Assembly (NCBI GenBank): GCA_003694175.1 | Contig: RFKV01000054.1 | Location: 1-11,761 of the forward strand | Direction of reading: 5' to 3' | DNA length: 11,761 nt | Source of the DNA: Candidatus Dojkabacteria bacterium | GTDB lineage: Bacteria > Patescibacteriota > Dojkabacteria > J137 | Shown here: positions 1 to 6,418 of the stretch, one piece after another | How the letters are laid out: each line of letters begins with the position of its first letter | Position numbering within the stretch: position 1 is the stretch's first letter | Notes under the pieces: generated by a model | Databases searched by the model: none | What the model was told of the DNA's origin: nothing | The model's input: only the letters and a program-made list of their open reading frames with translations | Made by a program: the position numbers and the translations under genes

Positions 1-289
1 AGTAATTTACTATCTCAAACTTTTCAAATCTAAGCTTAAACGCATTTATGTTTTTTTTATTACTTAGATTTTCCAATTGAACCAGGTATTTGTTGTCTAG
101 CTCAAATAAATTCGTAAATTTGATTGGTATATTTGAATAATCTTGGTCAAATTCCGAGCCACAAATTTTTAAAGTTTTTATTGAAATTAAATGAACTGAA
201 GGATTTGTAAGATTCCTAAGAAACTCATCAAAGCCGAGCTCGTACACCCAAATTTGTGAAGCAATTTTTTTTGTATTTATCCAAATCAT
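1..289 (-). CDS. Partial ORF running off the left edge, unknown protein (N-terminal part)
   Basis: Reading leftward from an ATG at 289, a frame stays open for 96 codons to the window edge, which is unlikely by chance in DNA this AT-rich. It begins MIWINTKKIASQIW, 10 nt after the stop of the preceding pilin-like gene and in the same direction, so it looks like the next gene of that cluster. The frame is also open upstream to ATGs at 334 and 346, inside the preceding gene; 289 is preferred because it avoids an overlap of about 35-47 bp. No start has a clear ribosome binding site. No signal peptide or membrane helix is visible in this part. Residues about 70-95 (KYLVQLENLSNKKNINAF and following) alternate polar and hydrophobic positions like a beta-sandwich, but I do not recognise the family. 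The C-terminus is missing. Confidence 0.6.
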   Translation of the reverse strand, partial: MIWINTKKIASQIWVYELGFDEFLRNLTNPSVHLISIKTLKICGSEFDQDYSNIPIKFTNLFELDNKYLVQLENLSNKKNINAFKLRFEKFEIVNY

Positions 290-299
290 ATCAATTAGT

Positions 300-1163
300 C
301 TATTGTGGACATGAACCGAGTGTAAAACGTACATCCCAGGTTCCATCACTACTACAAACGTTCGTTAAACATCCAAATCCATTAAGAATGTTGCGACTCA
401 TGGGATCAGGATAAATCCTATTATCACAAGCAGTACCGTTTATCTCAGCGATTAACTCATATACTCGTTCAATTTTTTCAATTATGTTATCCGAGCTTCT
501 TAAAACTTCCAAAATCATGTCTAGAATGACTTGAGGATCTGCAAATCTTCCTCTTGGATCAGTACATAAGTCTGAGAAAAAAAACTGAAAACCTATACCA
601 ATATTGTTTTCTCCACCACCAGTTAGCGTACTGTAACACTTCACCGAATCATTTACACCCAACAACCTAAATGTTGTACTTAAGATAGGTACAGCTAAAA
701 ACACCAAAGCAAACCCTAAAAAATATTTTGCTATCCTATCTCTAGCCTTAGCAAGTGCACCACCAGCATCTCTTGATATCATGTACTGATAGGCTACACC
801 TAAAAGTAAAACAAATGAGAAAGTAGCAACGAGCGCCCAAATTGTATAAACTATCCTAACAAACCAAACCTCAATCTGCTGTAATGAAGGAGGTTTAAGA
901 TATGCAGGATATACTTTATTACCATCAACACAAACAAAAGACCCTTCATATTTTCCTGTGCCTGGCTCTGGGGTTAAACTTAGTAGATTACCCTTTTCAT
1001 CAAAACACTGATAACTGCTTGGGTTATTTCCAGAAAAACCTTGAGCTAACACCCTTAGTTGATTAGTTTGAAGGGAAATTATTGAAACAATGAAACAAGA
1101 AATCACCAAAAATTCAGAGAAAAACCTCCTCTTAGCTTGAGTAGGCAGAAAAATTTTTTGCAT
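300..1163 (-). CDS. VirB2/T4SS-pilin-like membrane protein with Cys-rich flanks (pilin-like gene 6 of 6)
   Basis: A 287-residue protein if started at the ATG at 1163. An upstream in-frame TTG at 1181 is possible, but the -10 box TATAAA overlaps its following codons, so 1163 is preferred. Residues 1-40 form a long signal peptide or anchor (KRR, then FLVISCFIVSIISL, then VLAQG). The core at about 100-170 has two hydrophobic helices joined by a charged loop (ISRDAGGALAKARDRI), the plan of the VirB2/TrbC/T4SS-pilin families. Eight cysteines lie outside the helices, two in the segment before the first helix and six in the long C-terminal tail, suggesting disulfides outside the cytoplasm. The tail of about 115 residues is much longer than in a plain VirB2 and includes a helical stretch (VILDMILEVLRSSDNIIEKI). 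It has its own promoter and is separated from the other five pilin-like genes by 430 bp. The fold assignment comes from topology and motif likeness; the function (T4SS or pilus component) is inferred. Confidence 0.72.
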   Translation of the reverse strand: MQKIFLPTQAKRRFFSEFLVISCFIVSIISLQTNQLRVLAQGFSGNNPSSYQCFDEKGNLLSLTPEPGTGKYEGSFVCVDGNKVYPAYLKPPSLQQIEVWFVRIVYTIWALVATFSFVLLLGVAYQYMISRDAGGALAKARDRIAKYFLGFALVFLAVPILSTTFRLLGVNDSVKCYSTLTGGGENNIGIGFQFFFSDLCTDPRGRFADPQVILDMILEVLRSSDNIIEKIERVYELIAEINGTACDNRIYPDPMSRNILNGFGCLTNVCSSDGTWDVRFTLGSCPQ

Positions 1164-1172
1164 AAAACCTAC

Positions 1173-1200
1173 TTTATACAAAGCTTTTAACTCATTTCAA
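1173..1200 (-). promoter_or_regulatory. Sigma70-type promoter for the last pilin-like gene, near-leaderless
   Basis: On the minus strand TTGAAA (1200-1195) is followed after 16 nt by TATAAA (1178-1173). The ATG at 1163 begins 9 nt after the -10 box, so the transcript should start 0-5 nt before it. This argues for 1163 as the start codon over the TTG at 1181. Confidence 0.6.
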
Positions 1201-1210
1201 TTTCTTTCTA

Positions 1211-1409
1211 TTAAGTATGTCTTCCAAAGAAAAACTCTGACAAATTAAACCTTAAACCACCAAGTTCAAAACTTTCTAGAACCGTACCATAAACATCAAA
1301 CACCAAAAAAGGTATAACAAGTTAACTTACATAAAACAAAACCTAAACCTAAGTATCCAATGAGCATCCAAATTATGTAAGGAAGCACAACATTAAACAA
1401 GAAAACCAT
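1211..1409 (-). pseudogene. Possible small membrane-protein ORF broken by a +1 frameshift
   Basis: This lies in a 387-bp stretch between recognised genes (1164-1550). An ATG at 1409 opens 37 codons (MVFLFNVVLPYIIWMLIGYL and onward, very hydrophobic), ending at a TGA at 1298-1296. The frame one base over is open from about 1321 to a TAA at 1213-1211 and reads LVIPFLVFDVYG, then LESFELGGLRFNLSEFFF. Skipping one base between the two, for example in the TTAAC near 1321 or the T6 run near 1305, joins them into a single protein of about 65 residues with an N-terminal membrane segment and an amphipathic tail. The joined ORF would end just before the next gene's promoter. It could be a pseudogene, a sequencing error, two unrelated tiny ORFs, or chance. 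From 1410 to 1550 I see no convincing gene, only a 24-codon open stretch without an ATG near its beginning. Confidence 0.3.
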
Positions 1410-1550
1410 ATCAAATTTTTAAATAATTACTGTACGAAATACAAATTGTACTGATACCAGTTACTCCGGATTACATAAACCTCGTAAATAGATCAGCAAC
1501 ACTTCTGTCAAAAGTACCTTTGCTGTCCACTTTGACTTTGACCAGTTAGT

Positions 1551-2120
1551 TCAATTATTATCTAACAAACTATCTTTAAATGTATCAATGACTCGAATAC
1601 CAGAACTCTCTCCTACGTTCAGCGCACCACTCGCGTTGAAAAACGCGATTACCAATACAAGACCCACAATTCCAACAAACAAAGCAGCAATACCTGCAAA
1701 CACAGTCTTTATTGCTGCCCTGGCTTGCTCTACACTTTCCTTTTCTCCCTCACTTCGGATGTATTTTAGAGCAGCTTTTACTATGACGTAAATAGCCACA
1801 CCTACTATCCCAACAAAGACTAGCTGCAATGCAAACCTTATAAGATTAGCAGCATCACTAGCTGCACCCTCAACAATCGCACTGTCATTGCCTCCAGCAC
1901 AAAAACTTGACGCAACCGAATTAATTAACGGAAACAATTTACACAAAACGTTTCCTGAACTTCCTTGATTATTTGAACCAGCAGCAGATAACTCAACAGG
2001 TAAAACAACCCTAAACTCGTTTGAAAAAACATTTACATCTACCGTAAAAAAACCTGGCCAAAACAAAAACACAAATACTAAAGGAATTATCGATAGGAAC
2101 TTTTTTACAAATTTTTTCAT
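1551..2120 (-). CDS. VirB2/T4SS-pilin-like membrane protein (pilin-like gene 5 of 6)
   Basis: A 189-residue protein from the ATG at 2120 (MKKFVKKFLSIIPLVF). A GTG at 2132 is possible but adds only four residues before a typical lysine-rich signal-peptide start, so the ATG is preferred. Hydrophobic segments lie at about 8-26 (signal peptide or anchor), 94-119 and 137-162. The last two are joined by a charged loop, KYIRSEGEKESVEQARAAIK. The loop pattern IRSEG...AIK recurs in the adjacent gene (2153-2533), marking the two as close paralogues. Two cysteines (LCKLF, SFCAG) sit between the signal peptide and the first core helix. The gene starts 32 nt after its neighbour's stop, with no Shine-Dalgarno sequence. 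VirB2/TrbC-type proteins form conjugative pili or membrane-embedded subunits; that role is inferred here from topology and cluster context. Confidence 0.75.
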   Translation of the reverse strand: MKKFVKKFLSIIPLVFVFLFWPGFFTVDVNVFSNEFRVVLPVELSAAGSNNQGSSGNVLCKLFPLINSVASSFCAGGNDSAIVEGAASDAANLIRFALQLVFVGIVGVAIYVIVKAALKYIRSEGEKESVEQARAAIKTVFAGIAALFVGIVGLVLVIAFFNASGALNVGESSGIRVIDTFKDSLLDNN

Positions 2121-2152
2121 ACGACTTAACACTAACCAAATAAATAATAGAT

Positions 2153-2533
2153 TTAGATGAATGGTATGTCAATATTTTTAATTGCTTCTGGTTTTTCTAT
2201 CTCTATTTGAGTTGGTACCTTTAAAAAGTTTAAAACTAAAACATAACCGATTACCCCTACAAAAAAAATCACAATACCGTATAACACACCTTTAATCGCT
2301 TTTTTTGAATTTTCCAACAACTGTGTATCACTACCTTCACTCCTTATTATGTTAACTACTGCCCTTATAATTACAAAAACCCCTAATATAGCCAATCCCA
2401 CAAATATCAACGACACGAACCATTCTGCAAACTTACTCCCTGACGACAATATGCTTGCACCATCGACCATACCGTCAGGGCAACCTAATATTTGACACGC
2501 TGTCTTCTGCTCTAAGTTATTTCCATCATCCAT
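2153..2533 (-). CDS. VirB2/T4SS-pilin-like membrane protein, no signal peptide (pilin-like gene 4 of 6)
   Basis: A 126-residue protein starting at the ATG at 2533; an in-frame stop lies nine codons upstream, so the start is well bounded. Unlike several cluster members it has no N-terminal hydrophobic segment: residues 1-35 are polar and hold two cysteines (TACQILGC). Two helices at about 38-64 and 80-105 are joined by the loop NIIRSEGSDTQLLENSKKAIK, closely matching the neighbouring paralogue's IRSEG...AIK loop. A short acidic tail follows (EIEKPEAIKNIDIP). Without a signal peptide, insertion would rely on the first core helix, possibly with the N-terminus translocated. It is 60 nt downstream of the previous stop, and a candidate promoter sits in that gap. 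Confidence 0.74.
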   Translation of the reverse strand: MDDGNNLEQKTACQILGCPDGMVDGASILSSGSKFAEWFVSLIFVGLAILGVFVIIRAVVNIIRSEGSDTQLLENSKKAIKGVLYGIVIFFVGVIGYVLVLNFLKVPTQIEIEKPEAIKNIDIPFI

Positions 2534-2561
2534 TAAGCATTTTATAACCTGGCTCTTTTAC

Positions 2562-2590
2562 AATATATTTCAAAAGACTCCAAACTTCAA
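2562..2590 (-). promoter_or_regulatory. Candidate internal promoter of the pilin-like cluster
   Basis: On the minus strand TTGAAG (2590-2585) and TATATT (2567-2562) are 17 nt apart, in the 60-nt gap before the gene starting at 2533. A start near 2555 would give a leader of about 22 nt. The -10 box matches consensus at 5 of 6 positions and the -35 at 4 of 6. In AT-rich DNA this could be chance. Confidence 0.35.
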
Positions 2591-2593
2591 ATT

Positions 2594-3088
2594 TTAACCG
2601 CCAAAACATATTTTATCTGCATCTGCACCTTCCCTGAGCGCCGCTTGAAAATAGAATTCATAATCTCCGGAACTTTCGCAACTACTAAACATCTTAGGCC
2701 ATTCAAAAATATTTCCCACCCCAAGTAGTGCACCTACCAAGCTTAAAATGAATGGGACCAAAATCGAGAAGATCAAACCCAAAAAGTTATACCGCACCTT
2801 TTTTATCACATTTTTGACATTCTCTTCAGAATCACCTTTTGTAATCATTTGAGCGGATAAAGTAACAAACCTAAATAAAAATATAACCAATACAAATACT
2901 GACAGGACTCCACCGACAAAAGACAGCCAACTTAGAATTGTTGCATAACTTGGATCAAAACCAGAACTAGGAATTGGAAACACGGGTACTCTTATAGGCT
3001 CAAGCACACTCCCAATCTCGTCGGGAAGTATTCCTTGATTTTTCTGTACAAACATAAAAATATTGTTCATAAGCTCTAACATAATCAT
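2594..3088 (-). CDS. VirB2/T4SS-pilin-like membrane protein (pilin-like gene 3 of 6)
   Basis: A 164-residue protein from the ATG at 3088, only 3 nt after the previous stop. ATGs at residues 3 and 7 are alternative starts, and none has a good ribosome binding site. Residues 1-50 are rather polar (NQGILPDEIGSVLEPIRVPV), resembling a short region before the core helices. Two hydrophobic helices lie at about 53-76 and 102-124, linked by the charged loop MITKGDSEENVKNVIKKVRY. The second ends in LLGVG, as in three other members of the cluster (LLGV or IFGI after helix 2). The 40-residue tail is polar, with two cysteines (SSCESS, KICFGG) that could form a disulfide outside the membrane. Tight packing with its neighbours implies co-transcription. 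The family call rests on topology; no enzymatic motif is present. Confidence 0.72.
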   Translation of the reverse strand: MIMLELMNNIFMFVQKNQGILPDEIGSVLEPIRVPVFPIPSSGFDPSYATILSWLSFVGGVLSVFVLVIFLFRFVTLSAQMITKGDSEENVKNVIKKVRYNFLGLIFSILVPFILSLVGALLGVGNIFEWPKMFSSCESSGDYEFYFQAALREGADADKICFGG

Positions 3089-3091
3089 AAT

Positions 3092-3700
3092 TTAGTTAAT
3101 AACAATAGTAGATCCAGCTGGTTGATCACCTATGACTATAAGTTCATTAAGTCCAGGTATTCCAAATATAGAAAGAATAACCTGTATTATAAATATACCT
3201 CCCCAAGCTAACGCAAATCCAGTAATTGTGTTTATCACTGATTTGGAAACCTTATCTAAACCTTCAGCTTTAGGTAAATCTATCACACCAACTTTAATCC
3301 CTCGAGCCAATGCTATAAATGAAACTATCGCTAGATAGGTTTGAATACCGAGCGTAATCCACCCAAAAATACTATCTGTACGAATATTTACTTTAGTTCC
3401 AAAAAAATTAAAAGAAGAATAAAACCTTCTCAACTCTTCTTCACTAAATCCACTATTCCCCTCTCTACATTTGTTTATGCAACAATCTAAGGAAGGCTCG
3501 AGTATTCTTTTTGATATACAATCAAAATTAGGGATGTAACAATTCGTATCTTCATTAGAAGAACAAGGTCTATTACAACTTTGCTTTAACTCAGAACACG
3601 CAGAAGCAAATGTTTCAACTGTAAAGTAACTTGTAGCAATCAACCATCCAAATCCAAAAATGGACGCATACGATAATACCAGCAAAATAAGTTTTTTCAT
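3092..3700 (-). CDS. Signal-peptide, Cys-rich domain plus two-helix pilin-like membrane protein (pilin-like gene 2 of 6)
   Basis: A 202-residue protein whose ATG overlaps the previous gene's TGA in an ATGA, a sign of translational coupling. Residues 1-33 are a signal peptide or anchor (MKKLILLVLSYASIFGFGWL). Residues 35-78 hold eight cysteines in 44 positions (35, 42, 46, 54, 61, 73, 74, 78), including a CC pair, which suggests a compact disulfide-bonded domain outside the cytoplasm. Two hydrophobic helices follow at about 112-133 and 155-180, joined by a loop with DLPKAEGLDKVSKSVINTI. This is the same two-helix core as in the neighbours, with IFGIPG after helix 2. The Cys-rich insertion is unusual for a VirB2-like protein, and the family of that domain is not recognised. 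A surface-exposed or stabilising role is inferred only from the cysteines and the likely export. Confidence 0.72.
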   Translation of the reverse strand: MKKLILLVLSYASIFGFGWLIATSYFTVETFASACSELKQSCNRPCSSNEDTNCYIPNFDCISKRILEPSLDCCINKCREGNSGFSEEELRRFYSSFNFFGTKVNIRTDSIFGWITLGIQTYLAIVSFIALARGIKVGVIDLPKAEGLDKVSKSVINTITGFALAWGGIFIIQVILSIFGIPGLNELIVIGDQPAGSTIVIN

Positions 3701-4107
3701 AAAACCGACAAACCACCTTGAACTCCTAGTAAGCCGGAAACAAAGTTCATTATTGTTGGAGCGAGGACAGCCAAAGCGAAACCCACTATAGCTGCTATTA
3801 TAGTATTTCTAGCACTTTTCACTTTATTGTCATTATCTCCTGCCGTAAGGTAAGTTGCTGCCCCAACAAATAACATAACTGCAAAACCAATTAAAAAGAA
3901 CGGTCTTACCAGCTGTGCAGCCAAATTAACGATGTCTTCTCCTGATTCAAACCTAGTCGGATTAGGAATCCTAGGAATAAAACCTCCAGCACTTGCACTA
4001 ACTTTTTTTACTGTGAAAATAAGAAAAATGGCAGTAGAGGTAAACACAAAAATGATTTTTTTTGAACTTATCAAACTAATAACGGCTTTCATACGTATCC
4101 AAAACAT
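3697..4107 (-). CDS. T4SS pilin / VirB2-like protein (pilin-like gene 1 of 6)
   Basis: A 136-residue protein, the first gene after the groEL terminator and the most typical pilin of the cluster. The N-terminus (MFWIRMKAVISLISSKKIIF) leads into a hydrophobic stretch and then SASAGG, a plausible signal peptidase site near residue 40. The mature part is about 96 residues: a short segment, helix 1 at about 68-88, the loop LTAGDNDNKVKSARNTI, and helix 2 at about 101-126 ending FVSGLLGVQGG. An AGD...KVKSARN-type loop between two helices is typical of CPR proteins annotated as T4SS pilin or TrbC/VirB2. The second ATG at 4092 (MKAVISL) is an equally possible start. The gene overlaps the next by 4 nt. 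In VirB2-type systems such proteins polymerise into the conjugative or secretion pilus; the partner ATPase and channel genes are not in this window. Confidence 0.8.
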   Translation of the reverse strand: MFWIRMKAVISLISSKKIIFVFTSTAIFLIFTVKKVSASAGGFIPRIPNPTRFESGEDIVNLAAQLVRPFFLIGFAVMLFVGAATYLTAGDNDNKVKSARNTIIAAIVGFALAVLAPTIMNFVSGLLGVQGGLSVL

Positions 4108-4119
4108 TTATATAGTTCA

Positions 4120-4148
4120 AGGTTATCATCTAAGTTTTCAGTTTTCAA
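4120..4148 (-). promoter_or_regulatory. Candidate promoter of the pilin-like cluster
   Basis: A promoter is expected between the groEL terminator (4171) and the first pilin-like gene (4107). The best match is TTGAAA (4148-4143), 17 nt, then a weak -10 TAACCT (4125-4120). An AT-rich TATATAA lies directly before the ATG but has no good -35 box. The weak -10 keeps confidence low. Confidence 0.35.
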
Positions 4149-4170
4149 GCACACGAACACACAAAGCGTA

Positions 4171-4206
4171 TAAAAATTAGAGCAGCCGGACTTGGCTGCT
4201 CTAATT
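4171..4206 (-). terminator. Strong rho-independent terminator after groEL
   Basis: Perfect 13-bp arms, AATTAGAGCAGCC (4175-4187) and GGCTGCTCTAATT (4194-4206), flank a 6-nt loop. On the minus strand the stem runs directly into a short T tract (TTTTT, including two stem bases). It lies 27 nt beyond the groEL stop and separates the chaperonin operon from the pilin-like cluster. Confidence 0.88.
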
Positions 4207-4233
4207 GCATTGATAGTTGGAGAATATTGTAGT

Positions 4234-5850
4234 TTACATCATCTCCTCACTATCAAGTCCGGCCTTTCCCTTCTCCTCCTCCTTCGGTAATTCGTAAACC
4301 ACTGCCTCGGTGGTTAATAGCATCATTGCAACAGAGGCGGCATTTTCCAAAGCACTTCTGGTCACCTTAACCGGATCGATTATTCCAGCCTCTATCATAT
4401 CTACCAATTTATCATTCCTAGCATCGTAACCTATACCATTCTTTATGTCCTTTATGTAGACTGCTGGCTCTTTGCCTGCATTAATCAAAATCTGTCTAAA
4501 AGGTGCCTCCAGTGCCTTTCTAATTATATTCAAACCAATTTTCTGGTCCTCTGAGGATGCATTGACACTATCAAGGGCTTTTGTAGACTCTAACAAAGCA
4601 ACTCCACCACCAGCAACAACACCCTCTTCTATAGCTGCCCGAGTTGCGTGTAGTGCATCATCTACTCTATCCCTTCTCTCCTTTGTCTCAACCTCGGTAG
4701 CCCCTCCAACCTCTAAAACTGCAACCCCGCCCGTCAACTTGGCCAATCTCTCCTGGAGCTTTTCTCTATCATAATCAGAAGTTACAGTCTCAACCTCTCT
4801 TTTGATTGCAGATACTCTAGACTCTATAGCTTTCTTATCTCCTTTGCCATTTATTATAGTGGTGTCTTCTTTAGTCACCTTAACCATTTCAGCCCTTCCA
4901 AAATCAGACACCTCCATCTTTTCTATACTCCTCCCCAACTCGTCAGTAATAAAGGTTGCCCCAGTAAGTATTGCAATGTCTTCAAGCATTGCCTTTCTGC
5001 GATCTCCAAATGCTGGTGCCTTTACAGCCACTGCATTCAGATTCCCTTTTAATTTGTTAATTATCAGATTTGCCAATGCATCACCATCTACATCCTCAGC
5101 AATAATCACAACGTCTCTCGTTCCTGAAATAACCAGTTTTTCCAATGCGGTAAAAAGCTCTTTTGGCGAGGAGATCTTTTTATCAGTTACCAAAATAGCA
5201 GCGTTTTTAATGACTACAGTTTGATCCTCTGAGTTAACTGCGAAATATGGGGAAATATAACCTTTATCAAACTGCATCCCTTCTACATATCTTTCTACCA
5301 AACCAAAAGTTTGACCATCTTCAACAGTTACTACTCCACCGTGTCCTACTTTATCAAGTATATTTGCCAATGTTCTTCCTATCTCACTATCTCCATTGGC
5401 TGAGATTGTTGCCACCCTCTCATAATCTTCTTTTCCATTGACTGGCTTAGCTGAAGACCTGAGAAATTCAACAACAGCTCTTACACCCTTCTCTATACCT
5501 AGTCTAATTTCCATTGGATTAGCACCTGCCGCTACTGTTTTGAATCCCTCCTCAACAATTGCTTGAGCTAAAACTATTGCTGTCGTAGTCCCATCTCCCG
5601 CGGAATCAACGGTTTTGCTCGCAGCCTCAATAAGCATTTTTGCACCCATGTTTTCTATTCTGTCCTGTAGTTCAATCTCCTTGGCTATAGAAACACCATC
5701 CTTAGTCCAATGTGGAACCCCAAAAGACTTCTCCAACGCAACATTTCTTCCCTTAGGTCCTAAAGTAACCTTGACTGCGTTTGCTAATTTGTCAACGCCA
5801 GCCTTTAATTTTCTTCTGGCTGACTCACCAAACTGAACATTCTTTGACAT
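4234..5850 (-). CDS. groEL: GroEL chaperonin (Hsp60)
   Basis: A full-length 538-residue GroEL, the ATP-driven folding chamber subunit of the cytoplasm, which works as stacked heptameric rings with GroES. Diagnostic segments: VKVTLGPKGRNVALEK near residues 27-41, the nucleotide-binding GDGTTTA at 85-91 (catalytic Asp86, equal to E. coli Asp87), and the VDDALHATRAAIEEGVVAGG signature near 395-415, whose Asp matches E. coli Asp398. The start is clear because MSKNVQFGE aligns with the family's N-terminus, although no Shine-Dalgarno sequence precedes it. It follows groES by 88 nt and is followed by a strong terminator. Two small peculiarities: the usual TITKDG motif reads HWTKDG (His47-Trp48), and the C-terminal tail ends in GLDSEEMM without the GGM repeats common in proteobacterial GroEL. 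Expected to be heat- or stress-regulated through the element upstream of groES. Confidence 0.98.
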   Translation of the reverse strand: MSKNVQFGESARRKLKAGVDKLANAVKVTLGPKGRNVALEKSFGVPHWTKDGVSIAKEIELQDRIENMGAKMLIEAASKTVDSAGDGTTTAIVLAQAIVEEGFKTVAAGANPMEIRLGIEKGVRAVVEFLRSSAKPVNGKEDYERVATISANGDSEIGRTLANILDKVGHGGVVTVEDGQTFGLVERYVEGMQFDKGYISPYFAVNSEDQTVVIKNAAILVTDKKISSPKELFTALEKLVISGTRDVVIIAEDVDGDALANLIINKLKGNLNAVAVKAPAFGDRRKAMLEDIAILTGATFITDELGRSIEKMEVSDFGRAEMVKVTKEDTTIINGKGDKKAIESRVSAIKREVETVTSDYDREKLQERLAKLTGGVAVLEVGGATEVETKERRDRVDDALHATRAAIEEGVVAGGGVALLESTKALDSVNASSEDQKIGLNIIRKALEAPFRQILINAGKEPAVYIKDIKNGIGYDARNDKLVDMIEAGIIDPVKVTRSALENAASVAMMLLTTEAVVYELPKEEEKGKAGLDSEEMM

Positions 5851-5938
5851 ATTACAAAAAATCTAACAAATAAGATATAAATTTAAAATGTAATATTCTG
5901 TTTTTTTAATCGCTTAAGTTAACTTGTCTCCTTACAGC

Positions 5939-6253
5939 TTAGCTGTTGACGAGAATAGCAAGTATATCCTGCTCCCTCATCAGTAAATAAGTTTCACCAT
6001 CCAACTCCACCTCTTCAGGAGAATATTTCTTAAACAAGACCATCTGGCCAACCTCAACGCTAAACGGAACTCTTTCACCCTTCTCATTTAATTTACCAGC
6101 ACCTAAAGCAATTATTTCACCTTTTTGAGGTCTTTCAGACTTAGAGCTGGATTGAAGTATAAGGCCAGAAGGAGTTGACTCTTCCTCCTTTGATGGTTTT
6201 ACCAGTATATACTCGCCAACCGGCTTAATTTTGTTGTGTTTTACGTCTGACAT
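5939..6253 (-). CDS. groES: GroES co-chaperonin (Hsp10)
   Basis: A 104-residue co-chaperonin, close to the family's usual 95-100. It forms the heptameric lid of the GroEL chamber. Visible features are the N-terminal strand IKPVGEYILVKP, the mobile GroEL-contacting loop EEESTPSGLILQ (about residues 23-34), the GEIIALGAGK strand and the C-terminal YLLMREQDILAIL. First gene of the groESL operon, with a leader of about 90 nt from the predicted transcript start. AAGG lies only 1 nt before the ATG, too close to be a good ribosome binding site. Confidence 0.96.
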   Translation of the reverse strand: MSDVKHNKIKPVGEYILVKPSKEEESTPSGLILQSSSKSERPQKGEIIALGAGKLNEKGERVPFSVEVGQMVLFKKYSPEEVELDGETYLLMREQDILAILVNS

Positions 6254-6303
6254 ACCTTACTATAAATAACAAGTAAATTAATAACTTTGACTTACTTATA
6301 CCT

Positions 6304-6336
6304 AACTTATCAGTGTAGCAGGCAATTTGATAAGTT
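6304..6336 (-). promoter_or_regulatory. 9-bp inverted repeat in the groES leader (operator or RNA hairpin)
   Basis: AACTTATCA (6304-6312) and TGATAAGTT (6328-6336) are exact inverted repeats 15 nt apart. They begin about 7 nt after the predicted transcript start and overlap the CIRCE-like element. This could be a binding site for a dimeric repressor, or a 5' leader stem that affects stability or translation with temperature. Not recognised as a known consensus. Confidence 0.5.
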
Positions 6337-6341
6337 GCTAA
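6315..6341 (-). promoter_or_regulatory. Degenerate CIRCE (HrcA operator) upstream of groES
   Basis: CIRCE is TTAGCACTC-N9-GAGTGCTAA. On the minus strand this site reads TTAGCAACT, nine bases, GCCTGCTAC: exact 9-9-9 geometry, with 12 of 18 arm positions matching. The outer TTAGCA and TGCTA are kept and the inner CTC/GAG lost. It would start at about +3 of the transcript, where CIRCE is known to sit in Gram-positive groE operons. No hrcA gene is in the window. Confidence 0.55.
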
Positions 6342-6349
6342 CTCTCTTA

Positions 6350-6377
6350 ATTATAACGAACTTGACTCGTTTGTCAA
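6350..6377 (-). promoter_or_regulatory. Strong sigma70-type promoter for groES-groEL
   Basis: Minus-strand TTGACA (6377-6372), 16 nt, TATAAT (6355-6350): both hexamers match consensus exactly. The predicted start is near 6343, followed immediately by the CIRCE-like element and the inverted repeat. A housekeeping-type promoter next to an operator implies repression-based control, not a heat-shock sigma factor. Confidence 0.85.
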
Positions 6378-6418
6378 CAGTTTAAATTTTGATTTTTAAA
6401 TTTTCTATTTCCTAATTG

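Noticed and set aside
1410..1550. Open stretch reading LVKVKVDSKGTFDRSVADLF after the stop at 1551
   Set aside because: Only 24 codons, with no ATG near its beginning (an internal GTG only) and stops directly before it; this length is expected by chance.
4802..5224. Long plus-strand open frames opposite groEL (also 4472-4774, 5247-5441, 5615-5836)
   Set aside because: They lie antisense to a clear groEL gene, have no recognisable motifs and no promoter, and are explained by its codon composition.
5916..5925. AAGTTAACTT palindrome between groES and groEL
   Set aside because: Only 10 bp, AT-rich, within an operon and with no nearby promoter; no reason to call it an operator.
6380..6418. AAATTT-containing inverted repeat as a terminator after the 674-residue gene
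   Set aside because: The stem would be purely A/T and self-palindromic, with no GC pairs and no proper T tract; chance in AT-rich DNA.
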